Source of the DNA: Arthrobacter sp. AQ5-06
Lineage (GTDB): Bacteria; Actinomycetota; Actinomycetes; Actinomycetales; Micrococcaceae
NCBI RefSeq assembly: GCF_003287955.1
Contig: NZ_QMKP01000012.1
Coordinates: 1-64,000, forward strand
Direction: 5' to 3'
DNA: 64,000 nt
Positions 1 to 9,001 of the stretch are shown piece by piece. How positions within the stretch are numbered: the stretch's first letter is position 1; every line of letters starts with the position of its first letter. A program made the translations under genes and the position numbers. The notes under the pieces are model-generated. The model was given only the letters and a program-made list of their open reading frames with translations. It ran no database searches and was not told where the DNA came from.

Positions 1-2
1 CC

Positions 3-149
3 CGCCAGTACCCGCGTGAGCAGGCCGCCTTCCCGGTCCACCACCTCAAGCAGGACAAGTACTTCCCGCCCGTCGGCCGCATCGACGGCGCAGCCGGGGA
101 CCGCAACCTGATCTGCTCCTGCCCGCCGCTTTCCGAGTTCGAAGACTAA
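3..149 (+). CDS. gcvP: Glycine dehydrogenase (decarboxylating), C-terminal end only
   Basis: This is the last 48 codons of the P-protein of the glycine cleavage system, which decarboxylates glycine using PLP and passes the aminomethyl group to the lipoyl H-protein. The gene is cut by the left edge of the window. The visible reading frame ends in the family's typical tail, with the segments [27 protein letters not shown] and ICSCPP before the TAA stop. No other part of the cleavage system is in the window, so the operon must lie to the left. The identification rests on recognition of this conserved C-terminus. Confidence 0.88.
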   Translation, partial: RQYPREQAAFPVHHLKQDKYFPPVGRIDGAAGDRNLICSCPPLSEFED

Positions 150-534
150 GGGCCGGCAGGCTCGATCACCTCGTCACCGCCCGGCCAGGTCCGGGACTGA
201 CCCGGGTTGGGGTGCCTCGTGCCTCGTGCCTCGATGGTTTGATGGATGACAGGGACACGCGGTGCATTGGGCTACAACGCAGGCTTCGTGCGGGTGAGCC
301 TGGATCTGCCGGCGCCGGACGTGCCCACGGTGCTTCTGGACTACGTTCATTTCTCTGTCAGGCAACTCCCTGCGCGGCGACTCGCGGCCACCGTGGTTTC
401 ACGTGTGCTGCTCCTTCGTCGCTCTGACGCACGCTTTCGAAAACCCCGGCCAGCTGGCCCCTCGGTAGGTCCGCGGCATCCGGCAGCATGCAGAGGACGC
501 CGGGGACCTACCGCCCTAACCGGAGGCTTTAGAC
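150..534. other. Intergenic region, no firm gene
   Basis: These 385 bases between gcvP and the first femX-like gene hold no frame that I can assign to a protein. Several frames stay open by chance in this GC-rich DNA. The 7-mer GTGCCTC is repeated in tandem three times at 212-232. The promoter of the downstream gene is expected here, and a GGAGG ribosome binding site lies at 522-526. Confidence 0.5.
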
Positions 535-1677
535 TTGTGGCTACATGTCCGCACGCAGCCACGAGTACAGAACCGCGCACAAACCCTGAGATTGGACACG
601 GCCCCCTTGCGAGAATTTACCGCCCGCTTTGCCACAGCCGAGGAAATTGAGAACTGGGACAAACACGTCACGGCCAACCCGAACGGCGGCAACATGCTGG
701 CGTCGGCGGCCTACGCGTCGGTGAAGAACGGCAACGGCTGGAGTGCCCGTTTCCTGGTGCTGGAGTCTGCCGGGACCGCCAGCTACAACCTGGTGCTGGA
801 GAGGAAGTTCCCGGTACTGGGCCGCCTGTGGTACCTGATCAAAGGCCCTGATCTCGGCGCCGCCGAGGACCTGAAACCGGCACTGGAGGCGTGCGCTGCG
901 TTTGCCCGGAGCCGAAAGCTCAACGTCTTCACCATCAAGATTGAACCTGACATCGTGTCCACCCCGGAAGCCCGGGCACAGCTCGCCGCCGGCCTGGTGA
1001 AGGCCCCGAACATCCAATCCAATGACTCCACCGCGCTGCTGGACATCGCGGCACCGGAGAACCAAGTGTTCCGGTCCATCTCCTCCCGCGCCCGAAACGC
1101 GGTCCGCCGGGCAGAACGCGAAGGCTGCGCAGTGGTCCAGCAGGAGCCAGGCCCGGAAACGTACCGGGCCCTGTATGACCTGATGGCGGACACCGTCAAC
1201 GCCAAGGGCTCCATGCCGTTGCGCAGCCTGGAGTACTACACCCGGTTCTGGGACGAATTCTGCACGCGCGGCCAAGGCAGCTTCTTCTTTGTTTATGAGG
1301 ACGGCAAACCCAGTGTGGGCGCCTTTGTGATCAACTACGGATCCAAGGCAACCTACAAGGACGGCGGCTCCACCCAGAACAGGAAGCAATACGGCGATTC
1401 GCACCTGGTCCAGTGGTCGGCCATCCTGAGAATGCAGGAACTCGGCTGCACCGAGTACGACTTCTGCGGTACGCCGCCGTCCGGACTGATCAAGGACAAG
1501 TCCCACCACCTCTACGGCATGGGCATGTTCAAGACAAGCTTCACCAAGACGGTTACGGACTTCGTCGGCTGCTACGACTACGTGCTGTCGCCCGTCAGGC
1601 ACGCCCTGTGGGTCAAGGGCGCGGAACGGGTCTTCCGTCGGCTCGAAACCGCACGCACCGGCCAGCAGTTCTACTGA
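535..1677 (+). CDS. FemABX-family peptidoglycan bridge aminoacyltransferase
   Basis: Probable FemX/FemA-like transferase that adds amino acids from aminoacyl-tRNA to the lysine side chain of lipid II, building the interpeptide bridge on the inner face of the membrane. The protein has the paired GNAT-like folds of the family. Visible family features are the FRSISSRARNAVRRAEREG segment (the Arg-rich region after the first domain) and the KDGGSTQ and YDFCGTPP segments of the second domain. It has 380 residues from the TTG at 535, which has GGAGG eight bases upstream. A second TTG at 592 would give a protein 19 residues shorter. A second family member follows directly. Multi-residue bridges are typical of Arthrobacter walls, but the amino acid added cannot be read from sequence. 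Confidence 0.8.
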   Translation: MWLHVRTQPRVQNRAQTLRLDTAPLREFTARFATAEEIENWDKHVTANPNGGNMLASAAYASVKNGNGWSARFLVLESAGTASYNLVLERKFPVLGRLWYLIKGPDLGAAEDLKPALEACAAFARSRKLNVFTIKIEPDIVSTPEARAQLAAGLVKAPNIQSNDSTALLDIAAPENQVFRSISSRARNAVRRAEREGCAVVQQEPGPETYRALYDLMADTVNAKGSMPLRSLEYYTRFWDEFCTRGQGSFFFVYEDGKPSVGAFVINYGSKATYKDGGSTQNRKQYGDSHLVQWSAILRMQELGCTEYDFCGTPPSGLIKDKSHHLYGMGMFKTSFTKTVTDFVGCYDYVLSPVRHALWVKGAERVFRRLETARTGQQFY

Positions 1678-1763
1678 CAGCCCACCAGCCACGCTCACCA
1701 TCCACACCACGAAGGCCAGCGCATGCCCCAGGCGGCAGCGCAGCCATAGATGAGGTTACTTCT

Positions 1764-3080
1764 GTGAATCCAACCAAGGCCCGAGCCGGACTCGAGCTCA
1801 GCGTCCTCAGCGATGCCGAGTTTGAGTCCTTCTCCCTCAAGCATCAGCAAAACAACTTCATCCAGTCCGCTGACTTCACCCGCTTCCAGCGCGCCCGCGG
1901 TCAGGCAGTGGAGCTGTTCGGTGTCAGGCGCGACGGCGATCTGGTCGCGGCCGGCAAGCTGAACTACACCACCAACCGCTGGGGCTACAAGGTGTGCGAG
2001 TGCGCCAAGGGCCCCCTCCTGGACTACACGGACGCCGCACTGGTGGGTGACGTCGTCGGACTCCTCAAGGAGCGTGCCGCGGAACGCAAGGCTGCCGAAC
2101 TGCGGATTTCCCCGAACCTGACGTACATCGCCCGCGATGCCGACGGCGCCGAACACCCCGAGATCGCGGACAACAGGCCGCTTGTGGCGGAGCTGGCGGG
2201 CCTGGGACTTGAACACCAGGGCTCGGACATGAACTTCGCCAACGTGAACTGGATGTTCATCAAGCAGCTCGACGGCATCTCGGACGCCGAGGAGCTCATC
2301 ATGGGCACCAGCTACCGGACACGGAAGGCCATCCGGAAGGCTGAAAAGAACGGCGTGTTCCTGGAGCAGGCCACCCTTGAAACCCTCGACGAGTTCTACG
2401 ACGCGCTGAGCACCGCGGGGGACGAGAAGGGCTTCGTCTACCGGGAGCGCGGATACTACGAACAGCTCCTGCGGACCACCTCCGCCGAGTTCACCAAACT
2501 CATGATGGCCAAGATCGACATCCCCGCGTACCGGAAGTCCATCACCGAACGCCTGGAAGCGGAATCCGCGTCCGCAGCCGAACTTCGCCGTGAGGTCGAA
2601 GAGACCGGCAGTAAAAAGAAAGCCAACCGCCTCAAAGTAGTCCAGGACCTCGTGGACAGCTACGAACGCAGCCTCAAGGACATCGAGCGGTTCCCAGACT
2701 CGGTGGGCGTGGCAACAGTGGCCGCCATCCACTTTGTCTGCTTCGGTGACGAGGTGGTCTGCGTCATCGGCGGCACCAAGCAGGACTACATCTACTTCAA
2801 CGGCGCCACCTCGCTGTACTGGGGGATGCTGCTGCACGCGCTGGGTAAGGGCTACTCGCGCTACAACTTCTACGGCACCTTCGGCATCCAGGGACAGGAC
2901 GACGAAGGCCACGGCGGCTACGAGTTCAAGAAGGGCTTCGGCGGCGACGTGGTCCAGCTGCTGGGTGACTTCGTGATGCCGGTCCGGCCGATAGCCTTCC
3001 AGGCCAACCGCCTGGTCCGCGCGGCCATCGCCGCGGCCCGCACGCTGCTGGGCAAACTGCCACTGAAACGCCAGGCGTAA
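1764..3080 (+). CDS. FemABX-family peptidoglycan bridge aminoacyltransferase, second copy
   Basis: This is a second FemABX transferase of about 438 residues, probably acting after or beside the one just upstream in interpeptide bridge synthesis. The GTG at 1764 is preceded by GAGG with a spacing of eight bases, so I prefer it to more distal starts that overlap the upstream gene. It carries SYRTRKAIRKAEKNG, the counterpart of the Arg/Lys-rich segment. Between the two GNAT-like halves is a Lys/Glu-rich helical insertion at roughly residues 255-310 (SITERLEAESASAAELRREV and onward). This resembles the coiled-coil arm of Staphylococcus FemA and is not evident in the first copy. YNFYGTFGIQG and GYEFKKGFGG mark the C-terminal domain. 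Confidence 0.8.
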   Translation: MNPTKARAGLELSVLSDAEFESFSLKHQQNNFIQSADFTRFQRARGQAVELFGVRRDGDLVAAGKLNYTTNRWGYKVCECAKGPLLDYTDAALVGDVVGLLKERAAERKAAELRISPNLTYIARDADGAEHPEIADNRPLVAELAGLGLEHQGSDMNFANVNWMFIKQLDGISDAEELIMGTSYRTRKAIRKAEKNGVFLEQATLETLDEFYDALSTAGDEKGFVYRERGYYEQLLRTTSAEFTKLMMAKIDIPAYRKSITERLEAESASAAELRREVEETGSKKKANRLKVVQDLVDSYERSLKDIERFPDSVGVATVAAIHFVCFGDEVVCVIGGTKQDYIYFNGATSLYWGMLLHALGKGYSRYNFYGTFGIQGQDDEGHGGYEFKKGFGGDVVQLLGDFVMPVRPIAFQANRLVRAAIAAARTLLGKLPLKRQA

Positions 3081-3121
3081 CACCAAAACCACGAAGCGCC
3101 AGAACAGGGAGGAGGACCAAG

Positions 3122-4609
3122 GTGACCAATGGACCTGAAGATCCCCGTGGCAGGCCGCAAACCGACGGCCTGCCCAAAACAGAGCCGCTGACGCCCTCCC
3201 AGCTCCGCCAAGATGCCGCGGCCAAGAGGATGCTGCGGCGCCTGGTGCGGGGGGAGAACCCGCCGACGGCGCCACTGAGCATTGTTGACAGGCTCGCCGG
3301 AAGCCCCTACGCCAACCCGATGATCCAGGTGGGCGGTGTGGACACCTCCGCGCGCAAAACCCTGGACTTTGCGCTGCACCTGGCCGAGACCATGTTCCGG
3401 TACGGGGCGGGCGCCTTGGAGGTGGAGACGAGCATTATTGCCGTCACCGCGGCGCTGGGGCTGAAAAACATCGAGGTGGACATCACTAACCAGTCGGTGG
3501 CCATCAACTACGCCCCGAAGGACCAGACGCCCATCTCGCTGCTTCGCGTGGTGCGGTCCTGGACCAACAACTATGCCGGGCTGGCCAAGGTACACCGGCT
3601 GGTGACGGACATCGTGGCCGGGGGAGTAGGCCGCGATGAGGCCATCCGCCGGCTGGACGAGGCCATCACCAGCCCCAAACCGTTCCCGCGCTGGATGGTC
3701 ACCATAGCGTTCGGAGTGTTCGCCGCAGTCTTTGTGGGCGTGCTCGGCGGAGGCCCAGTGTCCTCGGGCATTGCCTTCGTTGCCAACATCGGCGTCAGCC
3801 TGCTCGCCCGCCAGCTGGGCCGTTGGCGGGTTCCGGACTTCTTCACCACGGCGGCATGCTCCTTCGGCGTTACGCTCACCGCGTTGCTGTTGTGGCGCTT
3901 TGACCTCACCAATGCACCGGCGATTGTGGTGGTGGGCGGCATCCTCCTGCTCCTGCCCACCGGACGCCTCGTCTCCTCGGTCCAGGACGCCATCAACGGT
4001 TTTCCAGTGACCGCAGCGGGCCGGTTCCTGTCCACCTTGCTGACTTTCGGCGCGATTGTGGCCGGGATCGCGGTGGCCTTTGTGATGGGCTCGATGACCG
4101 GAATGCAGCCTATTAGTGTCACGCAGACATTCCCGCCTGCCTACGACCTCTGGGTCCTGGTGATCTTTATCGCCGTCGCAGTGATGGCCATCGGCGTGAC
4201 GGAGCAGACCTCGTGGGAACTGCTGCTGCCCACCGCAGGCGTGGGCGTGGTGGGCTACTTTGTGCTGCTGGGTGCCGCGTCCCTCGGCGTCGGTGACCGG
4301 TTCTCCCCGGCGCTCGCCGCGGTCGTAATTGGTCTGCTGGCGCGGGTGGTGGCGCTGAAGATGGGCGCGCCTCAGCTGGTGGTGGCCGTCCCGGCGGCCC
4401 TGATCCTGCTGCCCGGGCTGACCATTTTCCGGTCCATGTATGTGCTGACCATCGAGGAATCCGAAGTCCTCCTCGGCGCTGGGGGCATGCTCAATGCGGG
4501 CGCGATCGTTCTGGGCACCGCAGGCGGCATTGTCCTCGGCGACACCCTGGCCCGGCCGCTGACACGCAGCCTGGCCAGCAACGAGCGCCGCCGCGCCCGC
4601 CGCCGCTAG
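3122..4609 (+). CDS. Threonine/serine exporter family protein (ThrE type)
   Basis: This is an integral membrane protein of 495 residues, close to the length of Corynebacterium ThrE, which exports threonine and serine. The N-terminal cytoplasmic part (about residues 60-175) carries the DUF1212-type domain with the segments FALHLAETMFRYGAGALEVE and GVGRDEAIRRLDEA. It is followed by about ten hydrophobic membrane segments in two blocks of five, which is the fused YjjP/YjjB layout. The GTG start has GGGAGGA at 3109-3115. The stop codon shares a CTAG palindrome with the stop of the convergent metallophosphoesterase gene. Family membership is clear; the substrate is inferred. Confidence 0.85.
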   Translation: MTNGPEDPRGRPQTDGLPKTEPLTPSQLRQDAAAKRMLRRLVRGENPPTAPLSIVDRLAGSPYANPMIQVGGVDTSARKTLDFALHLAETMFRYGAGALEVETSIIAVTAALGLKNIEVDITNQSVAINYAPKDQTPISLLRVVRSWTNNYAGLAKVHRLVTDIVAGGVGRDEAIRRLDEAITSPKPFPRWMVTIAFGVFAAVFVGVLGGGPVSSGIAFVANIGVSLLARQLGRWRVPDFFTTAACSFGVTLTALLLWRFDLTNAPAIVVVGGILLLLPTGRLVSSVQDAINGFPVTAAGRFLSTLLTFGAIVAGIAVAFVMGSMTGMQPISVTQTFPPAYDLWVLVIFIAVAVMAIGVTEQTSWELLLPTAGVGVVGYFVLLGAASLGVGDRFSPALAAVVIGLLARVVALKMGAPQLVVAVPAALILLPGLTIFRSMYVLTIEESEVLLGAGGMLNAGAIVLGTAGGIVLGDTLARPLTRSLASNERRRARRR

Positions 4610-5709
4610 CGCTCAATGGCGAAGGCGTCGGTGAAGCTGAACCCCGCGGCCGGCACAAAACGTGCGTCCAGGCGTGATCCCGTCACCATCACGTCCAACG
4701 TTCCCAGGGCCCGATCGCGGTTTTTTCCCGACCAGACAGCAAACAGCCCGGCTTCAGGATCGTCCGCCTGGACGTCGTGATGCCCGGCGCCGCCCACACC
4801 GACCGTGACAAAGACCGTGCCCTGCCCTTGGGCCAGGCTGTTGTCGGCGTCGGCTACGCAATCGTCCCGGGCCTCTCCGGGCACCAGAACGGGGCAGCGT
4901 GCAGTCAGACCGAGTTGACGGGTCCGCTGATAGACATGTTCGTGGCCGGTGAGCACAAGGTCCACGTTCTTGCTGACCAACATGTTCGTCAGTTGCTCCC
5001 CGGGCTGGCAGCCGTAGTGTCCCAAGCTGAAGCACGGGGTGTGCAGGCCCACCACAGTCCAGGGGATGTTGGCGGCACGGGCGCCGTCAATGGCGGACGC
5101 GGTCCAGCCCCAGCGGTCACTACCTGGTGAATAATCCAAGGGCTGTCCTCCGGGGAAATCCATGCCGGGAGAAATAAGGATGAACCTCACCAGGGGTCGG
5201 TCCTGGGGGACGTCGACGTACCACTGCGTACCGTAAGTGCCTTGCAGCCCGGGCAGCCTGTTGGGCAGGCATTCGGCGAACGTGCCGATATCGCCGTCGT
5301 GCCCGTCGCTTTCGTGGTTGCCCGTGATCAGCTCGTACGGAAAATCCTTGCCAAGTTTCTGCGTGACCATGTCGCAGAAGGCTTGCTCAGCGCCGGCCTG
5401 ATAGGAAAGGTCGCCAAGCACGATATTGAGATCCGGCTTCAGCCCGGCGATCACATCGAGCACTGCCCTGGCGCCTCCGCCCATGCCGATGTCCCCGGCT
5501 GCGGTGAAGTGAACTGACCTCGTATCGGAGGCCGGCTGTTCCGGGGATGCTGGCTGTTCCGGGGAGGCTGGCGGGCCTTCCGACGCCGGTTGGCATCCTG
5601 AGACGGCCAGGCAGAGCAGGACGGCCCAAGACATGATGGCCCAGGACCTGAACACCCAGGAGCGCACGGCCGCGGATGCTGCCGGGGCGGAATGGTTCCG
5701 GGCAGCCAT
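4606..5709 (-). CDS. Secreted metallophosphoesterase, lipoprotein
   Basis: This is a calcineurin-like phosphoesterase of 367 residues. A long N-terminal region with a hydrophobic stretch ends in LAVSGC (Cys39), a good lipobox, so the enzyme is probably anchored on the outer face of the membrane. A Pro/Glu-rich linker with a repeated PASPEQ unit follows. The metal-binding motifs are in order: GD near residue 72, VLGDLS near 98, GNHE at 130-133, LHTP near 222, and GHEH at 255-258. This is the purple-acid-phosphatase-like arrangement. The ATG lies one base after the stop of the upstream secreted protein gene, so the two are probably co-translated. The natural substrate is unknown. Confidence 0.82.
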   Translation of the reverse strand: MAARNHSAPAASAAVRSWVFRSWAIMSWAVLLCLAVSGCQPASEGPPASPEQPASPEQPASDTRSVHFTAAGDIGMGGGARAVLDVIAGLKPDLNIVLGDLSYQAGAEQAFCDMVTQKLGKDFPYELITGNHESDGHDGDIGTFAECLPNRLPGLQGTYGTQWYVDVPQDRPLVRFILISPGMDFPGGQPLDYSPGSDRWGWTASAIDGARAANIPWTVVGLHTPCFSLGHYGCQPGEQLTNMLVSKNVDLVLTGHEHVYQRTRQLGLTARCPVLVPGEARDDCVADADNSLAQGQGTVFVTVGVGGAGHHDVQADDPEAGLFAVWSGKNRDRALGTLDVMVTGSRLDARFVPAAGFSFTDAFAIER

Positions 5710-5710
5710 G

Positions 5711-7942
5711 TCAGCCGGCAGGCTTCAGCGCGGCGCGCCAGGCACCACTCGCCTTTACCGTGCTGAAAGTCCAGGTTGCGGCGCCCGTGGCGCCCGCTGT
5801 GGCCTGGGGCAGGTCTGCCGCTTGGGCTATCTGCCCGCCGGTGGCTTCCCAACGTTCGGTCCAGCCGCTGGGCGGGGTGGTTCCGGGCGTGCCGCTGTCG
5901 TAGCCGATGCCGCCGATGAGCATGGCGCCGTTGCTCGCCGTCGTGATGCTTGGAAGGGTGATGCTGGTGGCCGAATAGCTGGCGTCGACGGCGGTCACTA
6001 CCGGGCTGTCCAGCGGCGTGGCCTGGTTGACGCCGCGGTAGGCGGTGATGCCTCCACCCCATTTGGCGGCCGTGCCAAGGCTCCAGGTGTACGAGGCAGG
6101 ATCCGACGCACCCACGACGTGGTAATAGGCGAAGATCCGGGCGCCGGAGGTGGCGGAGCCGTTGACGGACAGGCCGTTCACCATGGCTGTCCAGCCCGCC
6201 GGAGCGGTGACGGCCGGATTCAGGTCCGTCGTGATGGACGCGACCAGGACGTCGCCGTCGGCCGCCGCCGTCGGCCGTGTAAGCGTCACGGATGGTGTGG
6301 CGGTGGTCGAGGAGTCCGTGGAGGTCCCGACGGCGGTCACGGCCCCGAAGCCGCCTCCTCCCGCAGTGACGGTGATCGTCGCGCTCGCCGACGTCGACCC
6401 TGCACTGTTCGAAGCCGTCAAAGTTGCCGTGTAGGTGCCAGCGGCGGAGTACTGGTGCGACGGCGACCGGGACGTGGACGTTCCGCCGTCACCGAAGGTC
6501 CACGACCACGACGTCGGCGAACCGGTGGACGTATCGGTGAAGCTCACCGGCAGGGGAGCCGGTCCCGATGTGGGTGACGCTGTGAAGGCGGCTACCGGGG
6601 CGGTCGGTACGGGGGCGGTACCGAGCGGCCGGTCGGAGTACCAGTAGCGCTTGGTGACGTGGTTGGATGCCATGACCACGATGCCGGTGGAGCTGTTGAC
6701 GGCCTGCTTGGTGGTGGTGACGTCATTGATGTTGGCCGACGAGCCGTCCTGGATCACCGGTGTCCCGCGGCCGGCGCCAAAGACCGGGTTGTCCATCGAC
6801 GCTGTCTTCTCATAGATGCTGCCCGGAACGCCCGAGAAAGCGCAGCCGCTGACAGAGGTGGACGGCGCGGTGTGGAAGGCATGAACCTGGTTGTTCTGCG
6901 TGTCCAGGATGATCTGCGGGCGGGTCGCGCAGTCACCGGCGGTGGCGATCGTGGACTGGGTGAACGCGCCGGTGCCGGGCCGGAAAACGAGCAGCAGCAA
7001 CAGCGGCACGTTGGGGTTCGAGGAGGTGTCATTCAGGCTGGTCTTCACCGCGGCGAAAACCCTCCCGGTCGTGTCCGCCAGCAGCGTTTTGAGGTTCAGG
7101 TGATCATCGGACTGCCCTTTGCCCTGGACCGCCGGCTGGACGTTCCAGGATGAGGTGGCCGTTGGGGACGTGCCGTCGGTGCGGGTGGCCCACCAGACTG
7201 TGCCTGTTAGATGGTCACTCCACATCACGCCGATCTTGTTCGCCCCGTAGGACACCAGCGCCGAGATGTCATCAGGGGCGGGACGCGGATTGGTCACCGG
7301 CAGCACGAAGGGTGTTGACCAGCTGGTACCTCCGGGAGCGGAAACGTTCACGTAGACCGTATTGGTGTAGCCCGACGACGAATTGCCGGCCACCTGGGTC
7401 CAGGTGGCCCAGATCGCCCCGGTGGTGTCCTTGTCGATCGTCAGTGATTCGCTGCTGTTATTGGTGATGGTGGTGGGGAAGCCGGCATCCAGGGTGTACT
7501 GGCCGGCGGAATAGCTGTAGCGGTACAGGCTGGCCGGCTGTCCGGAAACGGAGGGGTTCGGCTGCCCATCGCCGGTGATCGTTACGACGTGGGAGGCGAT
7601 GTAGAGGTGGGATCCGTCCCACAACGTGTCGGCCAGCGTGTTGCTGCGCGTATCGTTCCGCAAACCGGTATCCACCCACTTCTGGGCGCTGCGGTCCAGC
7701 CGGTAAATGTGCCACCCGCTGCCTGTGGTCCACATGTCCGCCCACCACGAACCGTCGTTCCACCAGAGTTTGCTCTGCGGCTTGCCGGAAGTGGGCGGGT
7801 TGGCTACACCGGAGTAGCTGATGCTTTGAGTGCCGTAGGTGGTCGCGGCCTGGGCCGCTGTTGAAGTGAACACTGCAGTTCCGGCCACTGCAAGGCAGAA
7901 GGCAAGAACCTGGCTGAGGAATCGTTTGGTCGCTGAATTCAT
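5711..7942 (-). CDS. Secreted beta-propeller-like protein with PKD domain
   Basis: This is a large exported protein of about 743 residues. I place the start at the ATG at 7942, which has GGAAAG about six bases upstream. A typical signal peptide ends at AQA-AT around residue 32. The first 430 residues contain repeated Trp- and Asp-rich beta segments reminiscent of sialidase-type beta-propellers, but no catalytic motif is evident. A PKD domain follows (VAAFTASPTSGPAPLPVSF, then SWSWTFGDGG and HQYSAAGTYT), then a Gly linker and a beta-rich C-terminal domain that begins near GAVTAVGTSTDSS. It probably binds extracellular polymers. It lies directly upstream of the metallophosphoesterase lipoprotein, suggesting a shared extracellular job. 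Confidence 0.68.
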   Translation of the reverse strand: MNSATKRFLSQVLAFCLAVAGTAVFTSTAAQAATTYGTQSISYSGVANPPTSGKPQSKLWWNDGSWWADMWTTGSGWHIYRLDRSAQKWVDTGLRNDTRSNTLADTLWDGSHLYIASHVVTITGDGQPNPSVSGQPASLYRYSYSAGQYTLDAGFPTTITNNSSESLTIDKDTTGAIWATWTQVAGNSSSGYTNTVYVNVSAPGGTSWSTPFVLPVTNPRPAPDDISALVSYGANKIGVMWSDHLTGTVWWATRTDGTSPTATSSWNVQPAVQGKGQSDDHLNLKTLLADTTGRVFAAVKTSLNDTSSNPNVPLLLLLVFRPGTGAFTQSTIATAGDCATRPQIILDTQNNQVHAFHTAPSTSVSGCAFSGVPGSIYEKTASMDNPVFGAGRGTPVIQDGSSANINDVTTTKQAVNSSTGIVVMASNHVTKRYWYSDRPLGTAPVPTAPVAAFTASPTSGPAPLPVSFTDTSTGSPTSWSWTFGDGGTSTSRSPSHQYSAAGTYTATLTASNSAGSTSASATITVTAGGGGFGAVTAVGTSTDSSTTATPSVTLTRPTAAADGDVLVASITTDLNPAVTAPAGWTAMVNGLSVNGSATSGARIFAYYHVVGASDPASYTWSLGTAAKWGGGITAYRGVNQATPLDSPVVTAVDASYSATSITLPSITTASNGAMLIGGIGYDSGTPGTTPPSGWTERWEATGGQIAQAADLPQATAGATGAATWTFSTVKASGAWRAALKPAG

Positions 7943-8070
7943 GACGGCTTTCCGGGGCGCTCGAACGGCGTAACCGACCAGCCTGATCAGCAGCTGCCAG
8001 CCTGCCATTTAAGGTGAGCGTAGGCCTCTGTGCCGTGCCGTGCAAGGTTCCGGACCATCAATTAGGAGAT

Positions 8071-8129
8071 GGATTAGGGGGTCAGGGGTTAAAGAGTGCG
8101 GGACGGGTTAGGGGGTGCGGGGTACGGGG
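8071..8129 (+). other. G-rich tract with repeated GG(A/G)TTAGGGGGT
   Basis: This stretch lies in the gap between the siderophore-interacting protein gene and the secreted PKD protein gene, both on the minus strand. It contains seven runs of three to five G on the plus strand and the repeated unit GG(A/G)TTAGGGGGT at about 8071 and 8105. The spacing is compatible with an intramolecular G-quadruplex in DNA. On the minus-strand transcript it would be C-rich and in the upstream region of the PKD gene. Confidence 0.45.
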
Positions 8130-8147
8130 CCGGCCAGGCCTGCCTTC

Positions 8148-8987
8148 TCAGATCTTCCCGACGGGGAGCTTCTTCTCGGCCTGGAAGTCGTCCTCTACCC
8201 GGCCTCTGGCCCAGTAGCCGGACAGCGACACCTGGCTCCGTTCAAGGCCCCGCTGGACGAAAAACACGTCCCGGAGGCCCTTCATGTAGCCGCGCTCGCC
8301 GTGGGCAAAAACGTCAACCCGTCCGGCCGGCCATTCGGCGTCCGCGACCGCGGAGACGAGGAGGTCCCCGGAGCCCGCCGGAGCGCCGTTCCGGCGGAGC
8401 CACGTCACGTCCAGGCCGGACGGGGACGCGATGGGCTGGAGATCGGCGTCGCTGTCCACCTCGATGAACGCCAGGCCACGCGCTTCCACGGGCAACGATT
8501 CGATTGCGGCGGCGATGGCGGGCAGCGCGGCCTCGTCCCCGGCGAAGAGGTACCAGTCGGCGTCGGGCGCCGGGTTATAGGCCCCGCCGGGGCCGGTGAA
8601 GGTGAAGGTATCGCCGGGCTTCGCGGCAGCCGCCCACGGGCCTGCCAGTCCCTCGTCGCCGTGGATCACAAAGTCGATGGCGAGTTCTCCGGCCGCGGTG
8701 TCCACCCAGCGCACGGTGTACGTGCGCGTGAACGGCCACTGCTCCCGGGGCATGGTTTCGCGGATGGTCCACAGGTCCAGGGGCTGCGCGTAGTCAACGC
8801 CGGGCTGGGGGAACACAATTTTGACGTAGCGGTCCACGAAACTGTTGTTGATGTAGGCGGAAAAGCCCTCGCCGCCTGCCACGATCCTGACCATGTGGGG
8901 CGAGAGTTCTTCCCGCCGGACGACCGTGAGGTCGATCTGGGGACGCGTGTTTTTTGTGGAGCTGGTGGCGGCGGGAACTGTGCTCAT
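8148..8987 (-). CDS. Siderophore-interacting protein (FAD-dependent ferric-siderophore reductase family)
   Basis: This is a 279-residue member of the SIP/ViuB family, cytoplasmic FAD enzymes that reduce ferric siderophores using NAD(P)H to release iron. The FAD-binding motif RTYTVR lies in the N-terminal beta-barrel and GDEGLAGPWA precedes the nucleotide-binding domain. AGDEAALPAI marks the NAD(P)H-binding half, and the family's C-terminal YWARGRVEDDF is intact. It stands alone, with no siderophore uptake gene beside it. A DtxR/IdeR-type regulator is encoded 18 kb away. I see no ribosome binding site of note. Confidence 0.88.
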   Translation of the reverse strand: MSTVPAATSSTKNTRPQIDLTVVRREELSPHMVRIVAGGEGFSAYINNSFVDRYVKIVFPQPGVDYAQPLDLWTIRETMPREQWPFTRTYTVRWVDTAAGELAIDFVIHGDEGLAGPWAAAAKPGDTFTFTGPGGAYNPAPDADWYLFAGDEAALPAIAAAIESLPVEARGLAFIEVDSDADLQPIASPSGLDVTWLRRNGAPAGSGDLLVSAVADAEWPAGRVDVFAHGERGYMKGLRDVFFVQRGLERSQVSLSGYWARGRVEDDFQAEKKLPVGKI

Positions 8988-9001
8988 AAGGCAACCCTAA
9001 G

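Noticed and set aside
246..650. Open plus-strand frame before the first femX-like gene
   Set aside because: A short run looks protein-like (GFVRVSLDLPAPDVPTVLLD), but the frame turns into Arg/Pro-rich shadow sequence and overlaps the start of the femX-like gene. I could not support a gene or a remnant.
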